From Sipunculus nudus (Eukaryota; Annelida; Sipuncula; Golfingiida; Sipunculidae), in NCBI GenBank assembly GCA_026874595.1, contig CM049316.1, positions 48,546,695 to 48,610,694 of the forward strand: a stretch of 64,000 bases of DNA, in the 5' to 3' direction. The translations under genes and the position numbers were made by a program. Below, in pieces: positions 26,901 through 38,129 of the stretch. Each line of letters opens with the position of its first letter. Within the stretch, counting starts at the first letter, position 1. The notes beneath the pieces are model-generated. The model made no database searches and was not told where the DNA came from. It saw nothing but the letters and a program-made list of their open reading frames with translations.

Positions 26901-28187
26901 TTGTTTGTGTTATGACACAGCAATAGGGTTGATTACCCTCCCAGGACCTGCTGGAGGTTTGTTTCTGTTATGACCCAGTAATAGGGTTGATTACCCTCCC
27001 AGGACCTGCTGGAGGTTTGTTTGTGTTATGACCCAGCAATAGGGTTGATTACCCTCCCAGGACCTGCTGGAGGTTTGTTTGTGTTATGACCCAGTAATAG
27101 GGTCGATAACCCTCCAAGGACCCACTGGAGGTTTGTTTGTGTTATGATCAAGTAATAGGGTTGATTACCCTCCCAGGACCCACTGGAGGTTTGTTTGTGT
27201 TATGATCAAGTAATAGGGTTGATTACCCTCCCAGGACCTGCTGGAGGTTTGTTTGTGTTATGACCCAGTAATAGGGTTGATTACCCTCCCAGGACCTGCT
27301 GGAGGTTTGTTTGTGTTATGACCCAGCAGTAGGGTTGATTACCCTCCCAGGACCTGCTGGAGGTTTGTTTGTGTTATGACCCAGTAATAGGGTCGATAAC
27401 CCTCCAAGGACCCACTGGAGGTTTGTTTGTGTTATGATCAAGTAATAGGGTTGATTACCCTCCCAGGACCCACTGGAGGTTTGTTTGTGTTATGACCCAG
27501 CAATAGGGTTGATTACCCTCCCAGGACCTGCTGGAGGTTTGTTTGTGTTATGACCCAGTAATAGGGTCGATAACCCTCCAAGGACCCACTGGAGGTTTGT
27601 TTGTGTTATGATCAAGTAATAGGGTTGATTACCCTCCCAGGACCCACTGGAGGTTTGTTTGTGTTATGGTCAAGTAATAGGGTTGATTACCCTCCCAGGA
27701 CCCACTGGAGGATTGTTTGTGTTATGACCCAGTAATAGGGTCGATAACCCTCCAAGGACCCACTGGAGGTTTGTTTGTGTTATGACCCAGTAATAGGGTC
27801 GATAACCCTCCAAGGACCCACTGGAGGTTTGTTTGTGTTATGATCAAGTAATAGGGTTGATTACCCTCCAAGGACCCACTGGAGGATTGTTTGTGTTATG
27901 ATCAAGTAATAGGGTTGATTACCCTCCAAGGACCCACTGGAGGATTGTTTGTGTTATGACCCAGTAATAGGGTCGATAACCCTCCAAGGACCCACTGGAG
28001 GTTTGTTTGTGTTATGACCCAGTAATAGGGTCGATAACCCTCCCAGGACCTGCTGGAGGTTTGTTTGTGTTATGATCAAGTAATAGGGTTGATTACCCTC
28101 CAAGGACCCACTGGAGGTTTGTTTGTGTTATGATCAAGTAATAGGGTTGATTACCCTCCCAGGACCCACTGGAGGTTTGTTTGTGTT
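23954..28187. repeat. 2,146-bp tandem doubling, second occurrence
   Basis: This is the counterpart of 10,352-14,585 at an offset of 13,602 bp. Markers GGAATG (24,056 and 26,202) and GACACAG (24,763 and 26,909) are again 2,146 bp apart. The doubling therefore happened before the roughly 13-kb super-repeat was copied. Confidence 0.9.
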
Positions 28188-29463
28188 ATGATCAAGCAAT
28201 AGGGTTGATTACCCTCCCAGGACCTGCTGGAGGTTTGTTTGTGTTATGACCCAGCAATAGGGTTGATTACCCTCCCAGGACCTGCTGGAGGTTTGTTTGT
28301 GTTATGACCCAGTAATAGGGTCGATAACCCTCCAAGGACCCACTGGAGGTTTGTTTGTGTTATGATCAAGTAATAGGGTTGATTACCCTCCCAGGACCCA
28401 CTGGAGGTTTGTTTGTGTTATGATCAAGTAATAGGGTTGATTACCCTCCCAGGACCTGCTGGAGGTTTGTTTGTGTTATGACCCAGCAATAGGGTTGATT
28501 ACCCTCCCAGGACCTGCTGGAGGTTTGTTTGTGTTATGACCCAGTAATAGGGTTGATTACCCTCCCAGGACCTGCTGGAGGTTTGTTTGTGTTATGACCC
28601 AGCAATAGGGTTGATTACCCTCCCAGGACCTGCTGGAGGTTTGTTTGTGTTATGACCCAGTAATAGGGTCGATAACCCTCCAAGGACCCACTGGAGGTTT
28701 GTTTGTGTTATGATCAAGTAATAGGGTTGATTACCCTCCAAGGACCCACTGGAGGTTTGTTTGTGTTATGATCAAGTAATAGGGTTGATTACCCTCCCAG
28801 GACCCACTGGAGGTTTGTTTGTGTTATGATCAAGCAATAGGGTTGATTACCCTCCCAGGACCTGCTGGAGGTTTGTTTGTGTTATGACCCAGCAATAGGG
28901 TTGATTACCCTCCCAGGACCTGCTGGAGGTTTGTTTGTGTTATGACCCAGTAATAGGGTCGATAACCCTCCAAGGACCCACTGGAGGTTTGTTTGTGTTA
29001 TGATCAAGTAATAGGGTTGATTACCCTCCCAGGACCCACTGGAGGTTTGTTTGTGTTATGATCAAGTAATAGGGTTGATTACCCTCCCAGGACCTGCTGG
29101 AGGTTTGTTTGTGTTATGACCCAGCAATAGGGTTGATTACCCTCCCAGGACCTGCTGGAGGTTTGTTTGTGTTATGACCCAGTAATAGGGTTGATTACCC
29201 TCCCAGGACCTGCTGGAGGTTTGTTTGTGTTATGACCCAGCAATAGGGTTGATTACCCTCCCAATACCTGCTGGAGGTTTGTTTGTGTTATGACCCAGTA
29301 ATAGGGTCGATAACCCTCCAAGGACCCACTGGAGGTTTGTTTGTGTTATGATCAAGTAATAGGGTTGATTACCCTCCCAGGACCCACTGGAGGTTTGTTT
29401 GTGTTATGATCAAGTAATAGGGTTGATTACCCTCCCAGGACCTGCTGGAGGTTTGTTTGTGTT
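28188..29463. repeat. 11-monomer higher-order repeat, block 3 (two units)
   Basis: Units start at 28,188 and 28,826, 638 bp apart, with the same monomer order as blocks 1 and 2. The first matches 14,586 at an offset of 13,602. The second carries CCCAATACC at about 29,262, not seen in the other units. Two units here against four in block 2 accounts for most of the length difference between super-repeat copies 2 and 3. Confidence 0.9.
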
Positions 29464-32400
29464 ATGACCCAGTAATAGGGTTGATTACCCTCCCAGGACC
29501 TGCTGGAGGTTTGTTTGTGTTATGACCCAGCAGTAGGGTTGATTACCCTCCCAGGACCCGCTGGAGGTTTGTTTGTGTTATGACCCAGTAATAGGGTCGA
29601 TAACCCTCCAAGGACCCACTGGAGGGTTTGTTTGTGTTATGATCAAGTAATAGGGTTGATTACCCTCCCAGGACCCACTGGAGGTTTGTTTGTGTTATGA
29701 CCCAGCAATAGGGTTGATTACCCTCCCAGGACCTGCTGGAGGTTTGTTTGTGTTATGACCCAGTAATAGGGTCCATAACCCTCCAAGGACCCACTGGAGG
29801 TTTGTTTGTGTTATGATCAAGTAATAGGGTTGATTACCCTCCCAGGACCCACTGGAGGTTTGTTTGTGTTATGGTCAAGTAATAGGGTTGATTACCCTCC
29901 AAGGACCCACTGGAGGTTTGTTTGTGTTATGATCAAGTAATAGGGTTGATTACCCTCCCAGGACCTGCTGGAGGTTTGTTTGTGTTATGACCCAGCAATA
30001 GGGTTGATTACCCTCCCAGGACCCACTGGAGGTTTGTTTGTGTTATGATCAAGTAATAGGGTTGATAACCCTCCAAGGACCCACTGGAGGTTTGTTTGTG
30101 TTATGGTCAAGTAATAGGGTTGATTACCCTCCAAGGACCCACTGGAGGTTTGTTTGTGTTATGTTCAAGTAATAGGGTTGATTACCCTCCCAGGACCTGC
30201 TGGAGGTTTGTTTGTGTTATGACCCAGCAATAGGGTTGATTACCCTCCCAGGACCCACTGGAGGTTTGTTTGTGTTATGATCAAGTAATAGGATTGATTA
30301 CCCTCCCAGGACCCACTGGAGGTTTGTTTGTGTTATGGTCAAGTAATAGGGTTGATAACCCTCCAAGGACCCACTGGAGGTTTGTTTGTGTTATGGTCAA
30401 GTAATAGGGTTGATTACCCTCCCAGGACCCACTGGAGGTTTGTTTGTGTTATGGTCAAGTAATAGGGTTGATAACCCTCCAAGGACCCACTGGAGGTTTG
30501 TTTGTGTTATGGTCAAGTAATAGGGTTGATTACCCTCCAAGGACCCACTGGAGGTTTGTTTGTGTTATGGTCAAGTAATAGGGTTGATTACCCTCCCAGG
30601 ACCCACTGGAGGTTTGTTTGTGTTATGACCCAGCAATAGGGTTGATTACCCTCCCAGGACCCACTGGAGGTTTGTTTGTGCTATGATCAAGTAATAGGGT
30701 TGATTACCCTGCCAGGACCCACTGGAGGTTTGTTTGTGTTATGACCCAGCAATAGGGTTGATAACCCTCCAAGGACCCACTGGAGGTTTGTTTGTGTTAT
30801 GGTCAAGTAATAGGGTTGATAACCCTCCAAGGACCCACTGGGGGTTTGTTTGTGTTATGATCAAGTAATAGGGTTGATTACCCTCCCAGGACCCACTGGA
30901 GGTTTGTGTTATGATCAAGTAATAGGGTTGATTACCCTCCCAGGACCCACTGGAGGTTTGTTTGTGTTATGGTCAAGTAATAGGGTTGATAACCCTCCAA
31001 GGACCCACTGGAGGTTTGTTTGTGTTATGGTCAAGTAATAGGGTTGATAACCCTCAAAGGACCCACTGGAGGTTTGTTTGTGTTATGGTCAAGTAATAGG
31101 GTTGATAACCCTCCAAGGACCCACTGGAGATTTGTTTGTGTTATGGTCAAGTAAAAGGGTTGATAACCCTCCAAGGACCCACTGGAGGTTTGTTTGTGTT
31201 ATGGTCAAGTAATAGGGTTGATTACCCTCCAAGGACCCACTGGAGGTTTGTTTGTGTTATGGTCAAGTAATAGGGTTGATTACCCTCCCAGGACCCACTG
31301 GAGGTTTGTTTGTGTTATGACCCAGCAATAGGGTTGATTACCCTCCCAGGACCTGCTGGAGGTTTGTTTGTGTTATGATCAAGTAATAGGGTTGATTACC
31401 CTCCCAGGACCCACTGGAGGTTTGTTTGTGTTATGATCAAGTAATAGGGTTGATTACCCTCCCAGGACCCACTGGAGGTTTGTTTGTGTTATGACCCAGC
31501 AATAGGGTTGATAACCCTCCAAGGACCCACTGGAGGTTTGTTTGTGTTATGGTCAAGTAATAGGGTTGATAACCCTCCAAGGACCCACTGGAGGTTTGTT
31601 TGTGTTATGGTCAAGTAATAGGGTTGATTACCCTCCAAGGACCCACTGGAGGTTTGTTTGTGTTATGGTCAAGTAATAGGGTTGATAACCCTCCAAAGAC
31701 CCACTGGAGGTTTGTTTGTGTTATGACCCAGCAATAGGGTTGATTACCCTCCAAGGACCTGCTGGAGGTTTGTTTGTGTTATGGTCAAGTAATAGGGTTG
31801 ATTACCCTCCCAGGACCCACTGGAGGTTTGTTTGTGTTATGACCCAGCAATAGGGTTGATTACCCTCCCAGGACCTGCTGGAGGTTTGTTTGTGTTATGA
31901 TCAAGTAATAGGGTTGATTACCCTCCCAGGACCCACTGGAGGTTTGTTTGTGTTATGATCAAGTAATAGGGTTGATTACCCTCCCAGGACCCACTGGAGG
32001 TTTGTTTGTGTTATGACCCAGCAATAGGGTTGATTACCCTCCAAGGACCCACTGGAGGTTTGTTTGTGTTATGGTCAAGTAATAGGGTTGATAACCCTCC
32101 AAGGACCCACTGGAGGTTTGTTTGTGTTATGGTCAAGTAATAGGGTTGATTACCCTCCAAGGACCCACTGGAGGTTTGTTTGTGTTATGGTCAAGTAATA
32201 GGGTTGATTACCCTCCCAGGACCCACTTGAGGTTTGTTTGTGTTATGATCAAGTAATAGGGTTGATTACCCTCCCAGGACCCACTGGAGATTTGTTTGTG
32301 TTATGACCCAGCAATAGGGTTGATAACCCTCCAAGGACCCACTGGAGGTTTGTTTGTGTTATGGTCAAGTAATAGGGTTGATAACCCTCCAAGGACCCAC

Positions 32401-35400
32401 TGGAGGTTTGTTTGTGTTATGGTCAAGTAATAGGGTTGATTACCCTCCCAGGACTCACTGGAGGTTTGTTTGTGTTATGATCAAGTAATAGGGTTGATTA
32501 CCCTCCCAGGACCCACTGGAGGTTTGTTTGTGTTATGATCAAGTAATAGTGTTGATTACCCTCCCAGGACCCACTGGAGGTTTGTGTTATGATCAAGTTA
32601 TAGGGTTGATTACCCTCCCAGGACCCACTGGAGGTTTGTTTGTGTTATGATCAAGTAATAGGGTTGATTACCCTCCCAGGACCCACTGGAGGTTTGTTTG
32701 TGTTATGATCAAGTAATAGGGTTGATTACCCTCCCAGGACCCACTGGAGGTTTGTTTGTGTTATGATCAAGTAATAGGGTTGATAACCGTCCAAGGACCC
32801 ACTGGAGGTTTGTTTGTGTTATGATCAAGTAATAGGGTTGATAACCCTCCCAGGACCCACTGGAGGTTTGTGTTATGATCAAGTAATAGGGTTGATTACC
32901 CTCCCAGGACCCACTGGAGGTTTGTTTGTGTTATGATCAAGAAATAGGGTTGATTACCCTCCCAGGACCCACTGGAGGTTTGTGTTATGATCAAGTAATA
33001 GGGTTGATTTCCCTCCCAGGACCCACTGGAGGTTTGTTTGTGTTATGATCAAGTAATAGGGTTGATAACCCTCCCAGGACCCACTGGAGGTTTGTTTGTG
33101 TTATGATCAAGTAATAGGGTTGATAACCCTCCAAGGACCCACTGGAGGTTTGTTTGTGTTATGACCCAGCAATAGGGTTGATTACCCTCCAAGGACCTGC
33201 CGGAGGTTTGTTTGTGTTATGATCAAGTAATAGGGTTGATAACCCTCCCAGGACCCACTGGAGGTTTGTTTGTGTTATGATCAAGTAATAGGGTTGATTA
33301 CCCTCCCAGGACCTGCTGGAGTTTTGTTTGTGTTATGACCCAGTAATAGGGTTGATTACCCTCCAAGGACCTGCTGGAGGTTTGTTTGTGTTATGATCAA
33401 GTAATAGGGTTGATTACCCTCCCAGGACCCACTGGAGGTTTGTTTGTGTTATTATCAAGTAATAGGGTTGATAACCCTCCCAGGACCCACTGGAGGTTTG
33501 TTTGTGTTATGACCCAGCAATAGGGTTGATTACCCTCCAAGGACCTGCTGGAGGTTTGTTTGTGTTATGATCAAGTAATAGGGTTTATAACCCTCCCAGG
33601 ACCCACTGGAGGTTTGTTTGTGTTATGATCAAGTAATAGGGTTGATTACCCTCCCAGGACCTGCTGGAGGTTTGTTTGTGTTATGACCCAGTAGTAGGGT
33701 TGATTACCCTCCCAGGACCTGCTGGAGTTTTGTTTGTGTTATGATCAAGCAATAGGGTTGATTACCCTCCCAGGACCCACTGGAGGTTTGTTTGTGTTAT
33801 GATCAAGTAATAGGGTTGATTACCCTCCCAGGACCCACTGGAGGTTTGTTTGTGTTATGATCAAGTAATAGGGTTTATTACCCTCCCAGGACCCACTGGA
33901 GGTTTGTTTGTGTTATGACTCAGTAATAGTGTTGATTATCCTCCCAGGACCCACTGGAGGTTTGTGTTATGATCAAGTAATAGGGTTGATTACCCTCCCA
34001 GGACCCACTGGAGGTATGTGTTATGATCAAGTAATAGGGTTGATTACCCTCCCAGGACCTGCTGGAGGTTTGTTTGTGTTATGACCCAGTAATAGGGTTG
34101 ATTACCCTCCCAGGACCCACTGGAGGTTTGTTTGTGTTATGATCAAATAATAGGGTTGATTACCCTACCAGGACCTGCTGGAGGTTTGTTTGTGTTATGA
34201 CCCAGTAATAGGGTTGATTACCCTCCCAGGACCTGCTGGAGGTTTGTTTGTGTTATGACCCAGTAATAGGATTGCTTACCCTCCCAGGACCTGCTGGAGG
34301 TTTGTTTGTGTTATGATCAAGTAATAGGGTTGATTACCCTCCAAGGACCCACTGGAGGTTTGTGTTATGATCAAGTAATAGGGTTGATTACCCTCCCAGG
34401 ACCTGCTGGAGGTTTGTTTGTGTTATGACCCAGTAATAGGGTTGATAACCCTCCCAGGACCCACTGGAGGTTTGTGTTATGATCAAGTAATAGGGTTGAT
34501 TACCCTCCCAGGACCCACTGGAGGTTTGTTTGTCTTATGATCAAGTTATAGGGTTGATTACCCTCCCAGGACCTGCTGGAGGTTTGTTTGTGTTATGATC
34601 AAGTAATAGGGTTGATTACCCTCCCAGGACCCACTGGAGGTTTGTTTGTGTTATGATCCAGTAATAGGGTTGATTACCCTCCCAGGACCCACTGGAGGTT
34701 TGTTTGTGTTATGATCAAGTAATAGGGTTGATTACCCTCCCAGGACCCACTGGAGGTTTGTTTGTGTTATGATCAAGTAATAGGGTTGATTACCCTCCCA
34801 GGACACACTGGAGGTTTGTTTGTGTTATGATCAAGTAATAGGGTTGATTACCCTCCCAGGACCCACTGGAGGTTTGTTTGTGTTATGATCAAGTAATAGG
34901 GTTGATAACCCTCCAAGGACCCACTGGAGGTTTGTTTGTGTTATGACCCAGTAGTAGGGTTGATTACCCTCCCAGGACCTGCTGGAGTTTTGTTTGTGTT
35001 ATGACCAAGTAATAGGGTTGATTACCCTCCAAGGACCCACTGGAGGTTTGTTTGTGTTATGATCAAGTAATAGGGTTGATTACCCTCCCAGGACCTGCTG
35101 GATGTTTGTTTGTGTTATGACCCAGCAATAGGGTTGATTACCCTCCCAGGACCCACTGGAGGTTTGTTTGTGTTATGATCAAGTAATAGGGTTGATTACC
35201 CTCCCAGGACCCACTGGAGATTTGTTTGTCTTATGATCAAGTAATAGGGTTGATTACCCTCCCAGGACCCACTGGATGTTTGTTTGTGTTATGATCAAGT
35301 AATAGGGTTGATTACCCTCCCAGGACCTGCTGGAGGTTTGTTTGTGTTATGACCCAGCAATAGGGTTGATTACCCTAACAGGACCCACTGGAGGTTTGTT

Positions 35401-38129
35401 TGTGTTATGACCCAGCAATAGGGTTGATAACCCTCCAAGGACCCACTGGAGGTTTGTTTAAGTTTTGATCCAGTAATAGGGTTGATTACCCTCCCAGGAC
35501 CTGCTGGAGGTTTGTTTGTGTTATGACCCAGTACTAGGGTTGATTACCCTCCCAGGACCCACTGGAGGTTTGTTTGTGTTATGATCAAGTAATAGGGTTG
35601 ATTACCCTCCCAGGACCCACTGGAGGTTTGTTTGTGTTATGATCCAGTAATAGGGTTGATAACCCTCCCAGGACCTGCTGGAGGTTTGTTTGTGTTATGA
35701 TCAAGTAATAGGGTTGATAACCCTCCCAGGACCTGCTGGAGGTTTGTTTGTGTTATGACCGAGTAGTTGGGTTGATTACCCTCCCAGGACCTGCTGGAGG
35801 TTTGTTTGTGTTATGATCAAGTAATAGGGTTGATTACCCTCCCAGGACCCACTGGAGGTTTGTTTGTGTTATGATCAAGTAATAGGGTTGATTACCCTCC
35901 CAGGACCTGCTGGAGGTTTGTTTGTGTTATGACCCAGCAATAGGGTTGATTACCCTCCCAGGACCCACTGGAGGTTTGTTTGTGTTATGATCAAGTAATA
36001 GGGTTGATTACCCTCCCAGGACCCACTGGAGGTTTGTTTGTCTTATGATCAAGTAATAGGGTTGATTACCCTCCCAGGACCCACTGGAGGTTTGTTTGTG
36101 TTATGATCAAGTAATAGGGTTGATTACCCTCCCAGGACCTGCTGGAGGTTTGTTTGTGTTATGACCCAGCAATAGGGTTGATTACCCTCCCAGGACCCAC
36201 TGGAGGTTTGTTTGTCTTATGATCAAGTAATAGGGTTGATTACCCTCCCAGGACCCACTGGAGGTTTGTTTGTCTTATGATCAAGTAATAGGGTTGATTA
36301 CCCTCCCAGGACCCACTGGAGGTTTGTTTGTGTTATGATCAAGTAATAGTGTTGATTACCCTCCCAGGACCTGCTGGAGGTTTGTTTGTGTTATGACCCA
36401 GCAATAGGGTTGATTACCCTAACAGGACCCACTGGAGGTTTGTTTGTGTTATGACCCAGCAATAGGGTTGATAACCCTCCAAGGACCCACTGGAGGTTTG
36501 TTTGTGTAATGATCCAGTAATAGGGTTGATTACCCTCCCAGGACCTGCTGGAGGTTTGTTTGTGTTATGACCCAGCAATAGGGTTGATAACCCTCCAAGG
36601 ACCCACTGGAGGTTTGTTTGTGTTATGATCCAGTAATAGGGTTGATTACCCTCCCAGGACCTGCTGGAGGTTTGTTTGTGTTATGACCCAGCAATAGGGT
36701 TGATTACCCTCCCAGGACCCACTGGAGGTTTGTTTGTGTTATGATCAAGTAATAGGGTTGATTACCCTCCCAGGACCCACTGGAGGTTTGTTTGTCTTAT
36801 GATCAAGTAATAGGGTTGATTACCCTCCCAGGACCCACTGGAGGTTTGTTTGTGTTATGACCCAGCAATAGGGTTGATTACCCTAACAGGACCTGCTGGA
36901 GGTTTGTTTGTGTTATGACCCAGCAATAGGGTTGATAACCCTCCCAGGACCCACTGGAGGTTTGTTTGTGTTATGATCCAGTAATAGGGTTGATTACCCT
37001 CCCAGGACCTGCTGGAGGTTTGTTTGTGTTATGACCCAGTAGTAGGGTTGATTACCCTCCCAGGACCTGCTGGAGTTTTGTTTGTGTTATGACCAAGTAA
37101 TAGGGTTGATTACCCTCCAAGGACCCACTGGAGGTTTGTTTGTGTTATGATCAAGTAATAGGGTTGATTACCCTCCCAGGACCTGCTGGATGTTTGTTTG
37201 TGTTATGACCCAGCAATAGGGTTGATTACCCTCCCAGGACCCACTGGAGGTTTGTTTGTGTTATGATCAAGTAATAGGTTGATTACCCTCCCAGGACCCA
37301 CTGGAGGTTTGTTTGTCTTATGATCAAGTAATAGGGTTGATTACCCTCCCAGGACCCACTGGAGGTTTGTTTGTGTTATGATCAAGTAATAGGGTTGATT
37401 ACCCTCCCAGGACCTGCTGGAGGTTTGTTTGTGTTATGACCCAGCAATAGGGTTGATTACCCTAACAGGACCCACTGGAGGTTTGTTTGTGTTATGACCC
37501 AGCAATAGGGTTGATAACCCTCCAAGGACCCACTGGAGGTTTGTTTAAGATTTGATCCAGTAATAGGGTTGATTACCCTCCCAGGACCTGCTGGAGGTTT
37601 GTTTGTGTTATGACCCAGTAGTAGGGTTGATTACCCTCCCAGGACCCACTGGAGGTTTGTTTGTGTTATGATCAAGTAATAGGGTTGATTACCCTCCCAG
37701 GACCTGCTGGAGGTTTGTTTGTGTTATGACCCAGCAATAGGGTTGATTACCCTCCCAGGACCTACTGGAGGTTTGTTTGTGTTATGATCAAGTAATAGGG
37801 TTGATAACCCTCCAAGGACCCACTGGAGGTTTGTTTGTGTTATGGTCAAGTAATAGGGTTGATAACCCTCCAAGGACCCACTGGAGGTTTGTTTGTGTTA
37901 TGATCAAGTAATAGGGTTGATTACCCTCCCAGGACCTGCTGGAGGTTTGTTTGTGTTATGACCCAGTAATAGGGTTGATTACCCTCCCAGGACCCACTGG
38001 AGGTTTGTTTGTGTTATGATCAAGTAATAGGATTGATTACCCTCCCAGGACCCACTGGAGGTTTGTTTGTGTTATGGTCAAGTAATAGGGTTGATTACCC
38101 TCCCAGGACCCACTGGAGGTTTGTTTGTG

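Larger units (their letters stand above)
20775..31770. repeat. Super-repeat copy 3, truncated
   Basis: The marker order of copy 2 repeats here: TTTGCG at 20,891, 402-bp cassette pairs at 21,244 and 22,976, GGAATG at 22,324, 24,056 and 26,202, GACACAG at 24,763 and 26,909, 11-monomer units at 28,188 and 28,826, and CTGCCAGG at about 30,709. It has two 11-monomer units where copy 2 has four. It lacks three monomers near 30,480, including the one with TGTTCTGG. It carries one extra G at about 29,621-29,626. Similarity to copies 1 and 2 stops at about 31,770, where domain 2 begins; that boundary is approximate. Confidence 0.8.
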
